Program-made: the position numbers and the translations under genes
Assembly (NCBI GenBank): GCA_963825615.1
Contig: CAWGTV010000008.1
Location: 1 to 64,000, forward strand
Length of the DNA: 64,000 nucleotides
Direction: 5' to 3'
From: JAHEDT01 sp963825615
GTDB taxonomy: Bacteria; Desulfobacterota; Desulfuromonadia; Desulfuromonadales; BM103
Shown here: in pieces, positions 25,494 to 33,586 of the stretch
Layout of the letters: each line of letters starts with the position of its first letter
Numbering within the stretch: the stretch's first letter is position 1
The notes under the pieces: generated by a model
Seen by the model: only the letters and a program-made list of their open reading frames with translations
What the model was told of the DNA's origin: nothing
The model's database searches: none

Positions 25494-25581
25494 AGATACG
25501 GCCCCTATGGTAAGTAGGCGCACTGAGGAGCGAGTTCGAAGCCGAACGTATCTGACTGCTTCAGTATACTGTGCGCTATTG
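25494..25581 (+). repeat. tRNA-Pro-derived repeat, copy 8 (degenerate)
   Basis: AGATACGGCCCCTATGGTA, GGCGCACTGAGGAGCGAGTT, GAAGCCGAACGTATCTGACT, then TGCTTCAG with a broken anticodon arm, and GTGCGCTAT. It separates the secreted-protein block from the EamA block. Confidence 0.65.
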
Positions 25582-25719
25582 AAGTTTCTACCCATACAAC
25601 GCACCGAATCAGTTATGCCTATCGAACATTATGCTTCCAGGCACGATTAATCTTTGCCTTTCTCTCAATCCTCAGCGAAACTCTCAAAATCACATTAGAC
25701 AATTCAGGATCAATATCCA

Positions 25720-26604
25720 ATGAGTCCCAAAGATCCAATACAGACAGCACGTCCTTTACTCTGGCTACTGATTGGCTCTATCTGCATCAGCTTTGCTCCC
25801 GTATTCATAAAACTTGCAAAAGTCTCCCCTGACAGTGCTGGTTTCTACCGCATGCTTTTTGCTGGGTTTTCACTTTTTCTGCTTCTGAAAATTAAAAGAG
25901 CCCGTCTGCTGATAAACCGAAAAGCTCTTATACTGCTTATTTTGGGTGGCTTCTCCTTGAGCGCTGACTTCATGTGCTGGCACCGGAGTATCCACTTAGT
26001 GGGACCTGGTTTTGCGACGTTACTTGGGAACTTACAGGTCTTTTTTACTGCTCTTTTTTCATGTGTGTTGTTCAAAGAAAAAATACATCGCAATCTTATT
26101 ATCGCCATATTGGTTGCTTTAACTGGATTGCTTTTTATAACGGGTGGAGACATTAACGCACTGAGTGAAAGTGCCCGACTGGGTCTTCTCTTTGGGTTTG
26201 GAACGGCATTTTTCTATTCCGGATATATCCTTTTGATAAAGTCTGCAATGAATTATCAAGAGGTGAGTGGAATCACTGCCATGTTCATTGTTTCAGTGAC
26301 CTGTACCGGATTCTTCAGCATAGTCACACCTGTCACTGGTGCTTCATTTATCATCCCTGACCTGGCCTCACTCTTGGCCTTGCTTGGTGCAGGAGTGGTC
26401 TGTACTACCATCGGGTGGTCATTCATCTCTTCAGCCATCAAACTAACGTCAGCAACCATTGCAAGCCTCTTTCTGCTCCTGCAGCCTGCATTAGCATTTG
26501 TTTGGGACGTTTTATTCTTTGCCCGCCCAACAGAATATAGGGAGATATTGGGTGTACTTCTTGTGCTTTCTGCTATTTATATCGGTTCTTATCGGCAAGC
26601 ATAA
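25720..26604 (+). CDS. EamA/DMT-family transporter
   Basis: 294 residues with ten predicted membrane helices in two EamA repeats. The first repeat starts at WLLIGSICISFAPVFIKLAK, followed by AGFYRMLFAGFSLFLLLKIK and FATLLGNLQVFFTALFSCVL. The second repeat includes GLLFGFGTAFFYSGYILLIK and ends with ATIASLFLLLQPALAFVWDV. Such proteins export amino acids, nucleosides or other small metabolites; the substrate cannot be told. The gene is intact and stands alone between repeat copies 8 and 9, a single-gene block. ATG 25720 has a weak ribosome site (AATCCA). Confidence 0.85.
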   Translation: MSPKDPIQTARPLLWLLIGSICISFAPVFIKLAKVSPDSAGFYRMLFAGFSLFLLLKIKRARLLINRKALILLILGGFSLSADFMCWHRSIHLVGPGFATLLGNLQVFFTALFSCVLFKEKIHRNLIIAILVALTGLLFITGGDINALSESARLGLLFGFGTAFFYSGYILLIKSAMNYQEVSGITAMFIVSVTCTGFFSIVTPVTGASFIIPDLASLLALLGAGVVCTTIGWSFISSAIKLTSATIASLFLLLQPALAFVWDVLFFARPTEYREILGVLLVLSAIYIGSYRQA

Positions 26605-26662
26605 AGTTCATCATAATATGCTCTAGACCATAAAGCTAAGTGTGCCATTGATACTTTGACTC

Positions 26663-26828
26663 GCTGACATCCACTCAGAAACATCATAGGGATACGTCTC
26701 TTCTGGTACGTGAGCACACAGAGAGCGAAGCGAACGCACTTCTGCTTCGGGAGCAGGTGCGCTATGGGCATATTTTGATGATATAGCGCTGTTTAGTAGC
26801 GCACTTTTTTCTCAAAACCTGCCCCAGC
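26663..26828 (+). repeat. tRNA-Pro-derived repeat, copy 9 (composite type)
   Basis: GCTGACATCCACTCAG lead, AGGGATACGTCTCTTCTGG, the GAGAGCGAAGCGAACGC variant, CTGCTTCGGGAGCAG, GTGCGCTAT, spacer, ATAGCGC, a D-arm-like TTTAGTAGCGCAC and AAAACCTGCCCC. The following 220 bases to the next gene hold nothing recognisable. Confidence 0.78.
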
Positions 26829-27059
26829 AACTATCCATAACCTCCCCACTTCCGCCCTTACCGATTGCCTTCGCTACGGCTGACCCGACAAATAGCTCTC
26901 CCCATGCTCGGCCTATGCGTATAAAACCACATTCTTATATGTTTTTTATCGAGCCAGATGCGTATCAAGCAACGATATTTTATGTGACAATTACATATTG
27001 ATTTAAATATTAGGTTATGCTAATTTTATGCATGGAATTTCACATCTAAGGAGGTGACA

Positions 27060-27269
27060 ATGTCAAACTGTGAGCTGCTTGAGACTTGTGGTTTTTTCAA
27101 GAAATACCAAAGTACTTTAAACTTGGCTTGCAAGGGTTTTCTTAAAACCTATTGTTATGGACCTCAAATGGACGAGTGCAAACGAAAAGAGTTTCGCAAA
27201 GCAAAGGGGCAGCCACCACATGACGATATGCTCCCAAGTGGACAAATGATGCCCAAACAGCACATCTAA
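27060..27269 (+). CDS. Small Cys-rich protein
   Basis: 69 residues from ATG 27060, which follows a strong AAGGAGGTG. Five cysteines are arranged as CELLETCGFF, ACKGFLKTYCYG and DECKRKEF, then a basic segment and a Met/Pro-rich tail. The spacing suggests a small metal (Fe-S or zinc) or disulfide-bonded protein. Similar short MSxCELLExCxFF-type proteins are, as far as I recall, frequent in Geobacter-like genomes, but no function is established. It is alone between repeat copy 9 and attachment repeat 3. Confidence 0.7.
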   Translation: MSNCELLETCGFFKKYQSTLNLACKGFLKTYCYGPQMDECKRKEFRKAKGQPPHDDMLPSGQMMPKQHI

Positions 27270-27340
27270 GTTCACTGACATATTCAATTAAGCAGTGTTG
27301 CTATTGCCATAGCATCATTGGCAACCTGATGTTGCAACAC

Positions 27341-27479
27341 GCTGACATCATCTCAGGATGACTTTGGGATACGTCCCTTCTGGTACGTGATGCGCACTGA
27401 GGAGCGAGCGCGTAGCCGAGCGAACGCTGTCAGCTTCGGGAGCAGGGGGTCGCTGGTTCGAATCTAGTCATCCCAACCA
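27341..27479 (+). repeat. Attachment-type repeat 3: tRNA-Pro(CGG) pseudogene with CCA end
   Basis: GCTGACATCATCTCAGG lead, TTGGGATACGTCCC, the insertion GAGCGAGCGCGTAGCCGAGC, GCTTCGGGAGCAG, T-arm GCTGGTTCGAATCTAGT, CATCCCA and ACCA. Two changes in the T-arm and acceptor strand relative to repeats 1 and 2. Confidence 0.8.
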
Positions 27480-27490
27480 GTATTTACAAG

Positions 27491-27520
27491 GAGCGCCTCC
27501 CCGCGGTCGCTCTTTCTTTT
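27491..27520 (+). terminator. Conserved terminator behind attachment repeat 3
   Basis: GAGCG/CGCTC stem with a C-rich loop and TTTCTTTT. Confidence 0.75.
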
Positions 27521-27593
27521 GGGTTCCGGTCCATGTCTGGTCCAGGAACTCTTCCAACTGACAATTTGAGTGTTCAGTAATGGAGAGTTGGTG

Positions 27594-27632
27594 TGCTCCG
27601 GGGCGAGGTTTTGGCTCCGGGGCTCCTCTAGG
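27594..27632 (+). repeat. CCGGGGC direct repeats, unit C copy 1
   Basis: CTCCGGGGCGAGGTTTTGGC followed by TCCGGGGC, as in units A and B. Two more copies follow at 28214 and 28595, so unit C holds three sets, suggesting stacked insertions with most content lost. Confidence 0.5.
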
Positions 27633-27664
27633 GAAAACCTCATTCAGAGGATACTAACTACTCT

Positions 27665-28051
27665 CTATGATTCTTCAATCCATCGGGCGATTAGCTGTTT
27701 TGAATCAGATTTGTCGAAGACGTTCCTCGTCAACTGTGCAGCCTTAGATTGATCTTCATCATCCAAACTACCTGAAGCAAGAGCTTTACGATGATCTGGG
27801 ATTTTACATCCCAACCTCTTGAGTCGACTTAAAAACTCAATACCTGTCATTTCGGGCATTTTATTGTCGGTTAAAAGGAAGTCAACGCAGGGGAATTCGA
27901 CTGGGCAGGATTGAACGCTAGAGTGTGAACAAAAATAGAGACTCGGGGTTGAATAGGTTGTAACTTTGATCCCTTTATCTCTTAAAATTCTAGCAAAAAG
28001 GGAACAAAACAAATCTTCATCGTCAAATACAACAGCACTCAGTTCTCTCAT
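27665..28051 (-). CDS. Single-domain response regulator
   Basis: 128 residues, receiver domain only. Acidic pair in VVFDDEDLF, phosphoacceptor Asp in LLTDNKMPEMTGIEF, Ser in KALASGSL where Ser/Thr is expected, and Lys in VFDKSDSK. The stretch between beta-3 and beta-4 is normal, but an insertion of about 12 residues (SHSSVQSCPVEFPC) lies before the phosphoacceptor strand. No DNA-binding or enzymatic output domain, so it acts by protein contact. It is the first gene behind attachment repeat 3, the place taken by the histidine kinase in units A and B, and may be a partner of those kinases. Confidence 0.8.
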   Translation of the reverse strand: MRELSAVVFDDEDLFCSLFARILRDKGIKVTTYSTPSLYFCSHSSVQSCPVEFPCVDFLLTDNKMPEMTGIEFLSRLKRLGCKIPDHRKALASGSLDDEDQSKAAQLTRNVFDKSDSKQLIARWIEES

Positions 28052-28213
28052 AATGAGCCCTACTTATATTTAGGCTTTTAGAACTCTTACGACATTCTTA
28101 AAACATACTAACACCTCTGATTTTTACAAGGTTTGAAATTGTAGATTCTATTTTGCAGATAAGGAGAAGATAGCAGACACCTCTCACAATCATCTTACAA
28201 TTGCTGGTGGGTT

Positions 28214-28257
28214 ACGTTCCGGGGCGTGGTTTTGTCTCCGGAACTCCTCTGGGGCGG
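28214..28257 (+). repeat. CCGGGGC direct repeats, unit C copy 2
   Basis: TTCCGGGGCGTGGTTTTGTC, TCCGGAAC variant and CTGGGGC. Confidence 0.45.
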
Positions 28258-28325
28258 TGCTGCAAAAATATGCTAGGGGCTACGAAACCCGGATGTCTAA
28301 TATTCTGCTTGCAACTCTTAGATAA

Positions 28326-28493
28326 TCAACTACTTTTTTTGCTGGTTTTCGCGTAAAAACTCGACAATTTCTGATGGACACTTGAGCTCTTACAATGTTC
28401 GCATTTAATCTCAACCTGGCCATGCTCAGAAATTCGCATGACAACCGTAAAGTCCTTTCCACATTCTTTACATTGGTACTCATAAATGGGCAT
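28326..28493 (-). CDS. FmdB-type zinc-ribbon protein
   Basis: 55 residues from ATG 28493 with AGGAGG nine bases upstream. It begins MPIYEYQCKECGKDFTVVMR, the hallmark of the FmdB/CxxC_CxxC_SSSS regulatory-type zinc ribbon; the second knuckle is CEHCKSSSVHQKLSSF, with the Cys pair and serines. The four cysteines should bind one zinc. Members are small predicted regulators; the partner is unknown. It lies between two CCGGGGC repeat sets in unit C. Confidence 0.85.
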   Translation of the reverse strand: MPIYEYQCKECGKDFTVVMRISEHGQVEIKCEHCKSSSVHQKLSSFYAKTSKKSS

Positions 28494-28594
28494 ACGCGCC
28501 TCCTGAATTTATTGGTGAATTATAATTCGCCGCTGTCAACTTTCAACCCGGCGAATAAAGACAACTTGAAGGATCAAAGAATTTAGCGATGAAA

Positions 28595-28633
28595 TGTTGC
28601 GGGGCGGGGTTTGGATTCCGGGGCAGATCCGGT
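28595..28633 (+). repeat. CCGGGGC direct repeats, unit C copy 3
   Basis: TTGCGGGGCGGGGTTTGGAT followed by TCCGGGGC, 19-20 bp period as elsewhere. Confidence 0.45.
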
Positions 28634-29245
28634 ACGGAGCGTCATCTCTGAGATTTTCGAGTGGTAAATTAAAATTAATATGGCGCGACATTTTCAGACA
28701 ATGTCTTTTGCAATCAGCAGATTGGCCATATTGTACTTTTACGAAAGGGTCCTCCGCAATTTCCCTAATTTTAACCGAAATATAATTTGAGGAATAACTT
28801 CACATTAATTTCAAGAAAATATTTTTTCAAATCATATTATATATTTACAGTGCATTGTGTGGGTTTAGAGTTTTCCCTTATTTTTTGGTCTAATAGTTGC
28901 TGTTCATAACCAATAGTGAGTGTTGATTGCAGGCAATAAAAAAATTGATTATTTCTTTTTCGGTCAGTTTGGGGGGAACACTTAGGCCAAACCCACCTTT
29001 GACATCAAGGGTGGGTATATTTTTACACACATTCTCAAGCCCCAACCATCCCCGGTTGGGGCTTTTTCATTTCAACAAATCTGCCTCCACCCCCCTACCC
29101 CAATTTTCACTAGGACCGGAATAGGACCGGACTCGCAACAGCACTTTCAACAAATTCACTAAACGCCTACATCCCCGTTCACAACACAAAGAATTACTAA
29201 TTCTACGTTCAAAAATAATACTCGCTGCGATAATACAGGACTGAA
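28634..29245 (+). other. Gene-free stretch with remnants of the kinase-integrase module
   Basis: No gene. At 29039-29067 is the same GCCCCA/TGGGGC terminator that follows the kinases; at 29113-29130 the paired GGACCGG sites; and to about 29215 the leader that precedes the integrases (AATTCTACGTTCA). The kinase upstream and the integrase downstream are both gone, so this is a deleted third copy of the module. Confidence 0.75.
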
Positions 29246-29394
29246 CTCGGGATGTAACATCCAGTCTGGTAAGTACATGAAAGAGAGGCATAGCCGAACG
29301 AACGCTTCTACTTCTGGAGCAGGTGCGCTATGGGTATATTTTGATGAAATAGCGCAGCTTGGTAGCACACTTTCGATCCAAAACCTGCCACAGC
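29246..29394 (+). repeat. tRNA-Pro-derived repeat, copy 11 (most tRNA-like 5' end)
   Basis: Begins CTCGGGATGTAACATCCAGT then CTGGTA, so CGGGATG matches the acceptor strand complementary to CATCCCG exactly. The rest is diverged (GGCATAGCCGAACGAACGC, CTTCTGGAGCAG, GTGCGCTAT, spacer, ATAGCGC, TTGGTAGCACAC). Confidence 0.7.
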
Positions 29395-29453
29395 GAGGCC
29401 TTTAAAGAAGCCTAGACATTCGTGCAATGGTGACTGTCGAGTTCCCAACATTC

Positions 29454-29846
29454 TTAGGGTCTAGGGGACGAAATGGTGTCAATTATAAAACCCCAGAGAC
29501 AATCATAAGTACTCGCATCAAGCTTTTGAAATTTCAATCCTAAATTGACAAATCGGGAGTCCGTGTCGTCTGTCTGTTTTCTGGCCCAGGCAACTTTAGC
29601 TTCGAGGGAAAAGGCTTCGGCGTGTTCAGGCAAAAGAAATTGAATTGTCGTTTCGGCGTTATCTTGAGGCAATCCATTCCGATCTACAAATTCAATACAA
29701 GCCCCTTTGGTGCTTAAATTGACCAATCTCCCTAATCTTTTTTTACCGTCATAACCTATTTCTATATAAGAGATATACGGCATATCAAGGCGGTATTTAT
29801 CCCTGACCGCTTTTGAAAACATATATAAAATTTCTTTTGTGATCAC
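29454..29846 (-). CDS. PilZ-domain c-di-GMP receptor-like protein
   Basis: 130 residues at most; an ATG at 29822 gives 122 and either start lacks a good ribosome site. One PilZ domain fills the protein: RDKYR near residue 15 is the RxxxR motif that grips c-di-GMP, and LVNLSTKGACIEF is the (D/N)xSxxG turn. FLLPEHAEAFSLEAKVAWAR is the later beta-barrel strand. Both ligand motifs are present, so binding is predicted. The target is unknown. A second PilZ protein with the same two motifs lies at 33587. It is the first gene behind repeat copy 11, reading towards it. Confidence 0.85.
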   Translation of the reverse strand: MITKEILYMFSKAVRDKYRLDMPYISYIEIGYDGKKRLGRLVNLSTKGACIEFVDRNGLPQDNAETTIQFLLPEHAEAFSLEAKVAWARKQTDDTDSRFVNLGLKFQKLDASTYDCLWGFIIDTISSPRP

Positions 29847-30154
29847 GGTAAAGGCTCTTGGTTAGGGAGAAGCTATGGCCGAATCATGCTGAGACCTGTG
29901 GAAAAGCCACTTTAAATTTTAGCTTTTGAATTTAATTCTCATTTCTGCCTCAAAATCTGGTTATCAGTTTTCTTTAATTCTTAATGTGTTGGAATTCAAA
30001 TTTTATCAAAAGTATTCACTACTGTCCGGTTAAAAAACAGTGATTGGCTGTAAGTTTCTGAGTTATATAGTTCTTTGATATAACTGATCCGTTTTCGATT
30101 TGAATTTGCCTCACCGATGTGAGCTGATACCTCTTGTCTCTCCAGGAGGTGTCT
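29847..30154 (+). other. Short gene-free stretch containing the left part of an IS
   Basis: AT-rich, no gene. CTGTCCGGTTAAAA at about 30022 is a likely terminal sequence of the following IS. An 11-base CCGGTTAAAAA from here recurs at 31198 behind the truncated transposase in direct orientation. Confidence 0.4.
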
Positions 30155-30980
30155 ATGAATTCAGGGCAAACCGTGTTCCGGCAACTGTTGCAGTTTCTGC
30201 CTCGGCACGAGTTCAATCTGTGCGTCCGCCGGTACCGAGGCAACTACAGGGCCAAGAGTTTTTCGACCTTCGACCAGTTCTTGTGCCTGGCCTATGCCCA
30301 GATGGCTGGCCGCGAGAGCTTGCGCGACATTGAAACCTGTCTCAACTCCCATCGGGAGAAACTGTATCACGTCGGTTTCCGTGGTGCCGTGTCACGTTCC
30401 ACTTTGGCGGATGCCAACGAGCGCAGGGATTGGCGTATCTTCCAGGACTTCGGTCTGGTCCTGATTCGAATGGCTCAACAGCTCTATCAGGGCGACCCGT
30501 TTGCCCTTGAACTCGAGCAACACTGTATGTGTTTGATTCAACAACCATTGACCTGTGCCTGAGCCTGTTCCCCTGGGCTGAATTTCGAACCACCAAGGCC
30601 GCCGTCAAATTGCACACGCTGCTCGACTTGCGGGGAAGTATCCCGACCTATGTTGCCATCACCGCAGGCAAGGTTCACGATGTCCGAATGCTCGACGAAC
30701 TGTCGGTCACCAAGGACGCTATCTACACAATGGACAAAGCCTATACGGACTTTGGGCGGCTCTACAGCCTGCATAAACAGGATGCTTTCTTCGTCATCAG
30801 GGCCAAAACTTATGCTTCAAGCGCCTGTATTCGGCACCAAAAGACCCAGGCGTCGGTGTCCGGGCCGACCAGATAATCATTCTGGTCACGCCGAAATCGA
30901 AACGGGATTACCCGGAGAAACTGCGCCGGATCAGTTATGTTGACAAAGAGATTGGTAAACAACGGGTCTTTCTGACCTAA
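30155..30980 (+). pseudogene. IS4-family transposase, frameshifted and truncated
   Basis: ATG 30155 behind AGGAGGT. The first part (FRQLLQFLPRHEFNLCVRRY, then FSTFDQFLCLAYAQMAGRES) is the DUF4372 N-terminal domain found in IS4-type transposases. SRSTLADANERRDWRIFQDF precedes the catalytic domain. A frameshift near 30520-30530 is followed by FDSTTIDLCLSLFPWAEFR (first catalytic Asp) and DLRGSIPTYVAITAGKVHDV. Another shift near 30815 precedes ILVTPKSKRDYPEKLRRISY and the stop at 30980. The last third, with the final catalytic Glu, is missing. GC content is higher than the surroundings. The element is dead. Confidence 0.88.
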
Positions 30981-31252
30981 GGATGTAAAATAAGTTGAAA
31001 TCAGAGGGCATGATTCCGTGCATGCTTTTGGTGGGAAAACCATGTTTGTTGATCTAAATTAAAACCTCCCTTTTTCACATATTCAATACCAAGACTCCCG
31101 GAGGTGGCTTTTTTTCTTCCACTATTCTATTTACCCTCCCCCTTTACCTTCGCTCTAGATTAGGTTAGTTTACTGATTCTGTTGGATTATGTCTATCCCG
31201 GTTAAAAAGTGTCAACATCGATCGCCTCTTGAGCGATCACCTGGAGGTAGCC

Positions 31253-31879
31253 TTGAAAGCCCTGTACTTGTTACTTGCCATTCTGCTCTGTTCATCGCCA
31301 CTGCATGCCGAAAAGTTCTCAATCCAGACAGAACTCGAACAAATGCAGGAGAAAATCTGGTATCTGCAAAGAGATGTAGGAAAGAACAAAATCTCTATCG
31401 AAGAGCAACAAAAACAGTTTAAGTTGCTCAGTTCCGGTATCAGCAAGGAACAGAAAAATTTGAACGAAAGCTTTACCGCTTTGACCCAGGGGAATGAAGT
31501 ACGAAATGAGAAGTCAAGACAAATGGAGGGTGATCTTGTCAAACTTGGAGAGGCACTGATTGCCCTAACGGCCGAGGTCAGACAGCAGAATAATCTCTTT
31601 GCGGATCAGGCCGAGAAGATCAATGCTTTGGAGAAATCAATAGCGGAATTGAGAGGGCAACGGTTGGCACAACAAACAGGTACTGGCCAGGAACTTAACA
31701 CTTTTCGCGAGCAGTTAACCGAGATTCGCACAAAAACCGTCGATATCCGCTCCCAACTTGATGTAATGGGAGGACAGGTTAATCAACTTGGCTACTGGGG
31801 TGCTGGCGTAGCGATGTTTATTTCAATTGTTCTAACTGTTGTAATTTTCTTGTTCAGGAACAGAGGAGGACATAACTAA
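31253..31879 (+). CDS. Exported coiled-coil protein with C-terminal membrane anchor
   Basis: 208 residues from TTG 31253, chosen because GGAGG lies five bases upstream and the product then starts with a clean signal peptide (MKALYLLLAILLCSSPLHA); a TTG at 31229 would add eight polar residues. The mature part is almost entirely heptad-patterned coiled coil (LEQMQEKIWYLQRDVGKN, LTAEVRQQNNLFADQAEKIN, LNTFREQLTEIRTKTVDIRS). It ends with one membrane helix (GYWGAGVAMFISIVLTVVIF) and a basic tail, so the coiled coil faces the periplasm. Possible roles are spacing, scaffolding or TolA-like bridging; none can be assigned. Last gene before attachment repeat 4. Confidence 0.7.
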   Translation: MKALYLLLAILLCSSPLHAEKFSIQTELEQMQEKIWYLQRDVGKNKISIEEQQKQFKLLSSGISKEQKNLNESFTALTQGNEVRNEKSRQMEGDLVKLGEALIALTAEVRQQNNLFADQAEKINALEKSIAELRGQRLAQQTGTGQELNTFREQLTEIRTKTVDIRSQLDVMGGQVNQLGYWGAGVAMFISIVLTVVIFLFRNRGGHN

Positions 31880-31911
31880 TAAATTACATCGTGTTTAAAA
31901 CAATAGTCACT

Positions 31912-31966
31912 CTTTTCCAGTCACCCCGACCAGTATTTACAAGGAGCGGCCTTCCCGGGGCCGCTC
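31912..31966 (+). repeat. Attachment-type repeat 4: tRNA-Pro 3' end plus terminator only
   Basis: TTCCAGTCACCCCGACCA ending at 31932, then the perfect GAGCGGCC/GGCCGCTC hairpin (31944-31966). The 5' part of the tRNA-like repeat is absent, as expected of an att site that contains just the recombination end. CCGGTCC elements follow (31981-32000). Confidence 0.75.
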
Positions 31967-32135
31967 TATAGTTTTTGTCCTCCGGTCCTATTCCGGTCCA
32001 GACGTCAAAATTTCACGTCAATTTGATATCTCATCGGGACCGAGTTTCTCTCTCAGATCCATGGTCTTGATCCGGGACTCCTCCGGTCAGAAGTTGTTCT
32101 ACTCCCAATCAAAACATGCTACTTTCTTCTTCGTC

Positions 32136-32741
32136 ATGCTAACGCCACTCATCAAAGGATTCACCCTAGGGGCCAGCCTTCTCATTGCCATTGGCAGCCA
32201 GAATGCTATTGTTCTTCGCCAAGGGTTGAGGAAGGAGCATGTCTTTACAATTTGTTCAATATGCTTTTTGTGCGATGCATTACTTATCTTGTTAGTTGTT
32301 GGTGGTTTTGGCAAGTTGGTTGCGTCATCCAGCAACCTCATGTTAACTGCCCGTTGGGGCGGCGGGGCATTATTCTTATTGTTTTATGGTATCAGATCTT
32401 TTCGTTCTGCCCTCAAAAATGAATTTTTATCTGTAGATGCGTCAAAACCCCTGGCTTCAGGATTGATATGGGCTATCTCTACAACCCTCGCATTAACTCT
32501 TCTCAACCCACATGTCTACTTAGACACTGTCATCCTATTAGGAAGCATTGCAGGCCAGTACCCTGAAACAGAAAGACTCATTTTTGCTATAGGGACTGCC
32601 GTCGCTTCAATGGTCTGATTTTACGGTTTGGGTTATGGTGCTCGCATTCTAACCCCTCTCTTCCAAAAACAACTCTCTTGGAAAATTCTCGACGTACTGA
32701 TTGGTGTCATCATGTGGGGTATTGCTGGAGGTTTGGCCTAG
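32136..32741 (+). pseudogene. LysE/ArgO-family amino acid exporter with internal stop
   Basis: Translates as a LysE-type exporter: PLIKGFTLGASLLIAIGSQN, AIVLRQGLRKEHVFTICSIC, LTLLNPHVYLDTVILLGSIA. The frame is closed by TGA at 32616-32618, where the family has Trp (SMV-stop-FYGLGYGARIL), then stays open and in register to a TAG at 32739-32741 (IGVIMWGIAGGLA). A single TGG-to-TGA change therefore removes the last helix; frame and length are otherwise normal for the family (about 200 residues). It is likely a young pseudogene, though a shortened protein may be made. First gene behind attachment repeat 4. Confidence 0.85.
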
Positions 32742-32851
32742 CCGCTGTTAAAGTAGCCTGAGCCAACTATCAGCATACAAAAGCAGGTAAGCTATGATCA
32801 TATTCTGATAAATTACGCAGACTCTCTACCCAAGATAGATTACGAGGCCTT

Positions 32852-33217
32852 ATGAATTGCAAATTGTTGCTTGGTATATTGTTTTTGCTTGCGATTTTGT
32901 TCGGTTGTGAGACTAAAACTTCAGCACCTGATGGAATCTATCAAAACACAAGTCACAATACCGGAAAGACAGTTACATTTGACTTCAAAGGGAACGGAGA
33001 TGTTTATGTGAATGTTTCACATGTGAAGGTTTCCGAGAATATCGTTGACGACGCATTCTTCCCATTTTTTTCAGAAGGACAGGGCAAATACAGGTGGAGA
33101 ATGGCGAGGGATGGACGTTTAATCAGTATTCGCAATGAAAGTGATTTCGAAATTGTGAAATTAGAATTTACAGGTAAAAGTTTGTCATGGGACAAAACAA
33201 AATTTACCAAGGAATAG
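32852..33217 (+). CDS. Small lipoprotein
   Basis: 121 residues, ATG 32852. Lipoprotein signal (LLLGILFLLAILFGC, Cys near position 19) followed by a compact beta-rich domain: DGIYQNTSHNTGKTVTFDFK, NGDVYVNVSHVKVSE, GKYRWRMARDGRLISIRNES, EIVKLEFTGKSLSWDKTKF. The pattern of short strands with GDV and GKY turns resembles lipocalin-like or DUF4488-type stress lipoproteins, without a certain match. Envelope-anchored. It is intact and shares a block with the broken exporter. Confidence 0.7.
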   Translation: MNCKLLLGILFLLAILFGCETKTSAPDGIYQNTSHNTGKTVTFDFKGNGDVYVNVSHVKVSENIVDDAFFPFFSEGQGKYRWRMARDGRLISIRNESDFEIVKLEFTGKSLSWDKTKFTKE

Positions 33218-33313
33218 ATTAATAATGCCACCTCCGCCTTCCTCCAAACGCTCTGAATTTGATTTTGGAAAGACATCGAACATAGCCAATTTCCATCGTT
33301 ATGAAAGTGCTGC

Positions 33314-33413
33314 GCTGATATCCCTTCAGGGCACCACTGGAATACGTCCCTTTGGTAAGTGATCGCACAGAGTGCGCAGCAAACGCTTCTGCTTCGGGAG
33401 CAGGGTTGCTATT
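33314..33413 (+). repeat. tRNA-Pro-derived repeat, copy 13 (short)
   Basis: GCTGATATCCCTTCAGG lead, CTGGAATACGTCCCTTTGG, GTGCGCAGCAAACGC, CTGCTTCGGGAGCAG and TTGCTAT. Confidence 0.65.
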
Positions 33414-33540
33414 CGAATTATGAGCCTTTAGATTAATCGTCGGGGGTTTTTATGTAGTGTTAACTGATAAAATTTTAATCATTCAAAAAGTTTTTGACTT
33501 CAAATTTACTAATTATGCTTGAAACACATTCGCAATATGC
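33412..33540 (+). repeat. Promoter-region direct repeat, first copy
   Basis: CTATTCGAATTATGAGCCTT through TTAATCGTCGG and TATGTAGTGTTA, then AAATTTACTAATTATGCTTG and ACACATTCG, recurs at 34409-34520 behind the next tRNA-like repeat. Thus the leader of the PilZ gene and the leader of the TPR gene are homologous although the genes are not. Confidence 0.65.
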
Positions 33541-33586
33541 TAATTTACTTTCGTTCAATTCTACTAGATAAACTGAGGATAAACAT

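Noticed and set aside
30026..31208. Intact IS with direct CCGGTTAAAAA ends
   Set aside because: The 11-base match is direct, not inverted, and the transposase lacks its last third, so the right end cannot be assigned.
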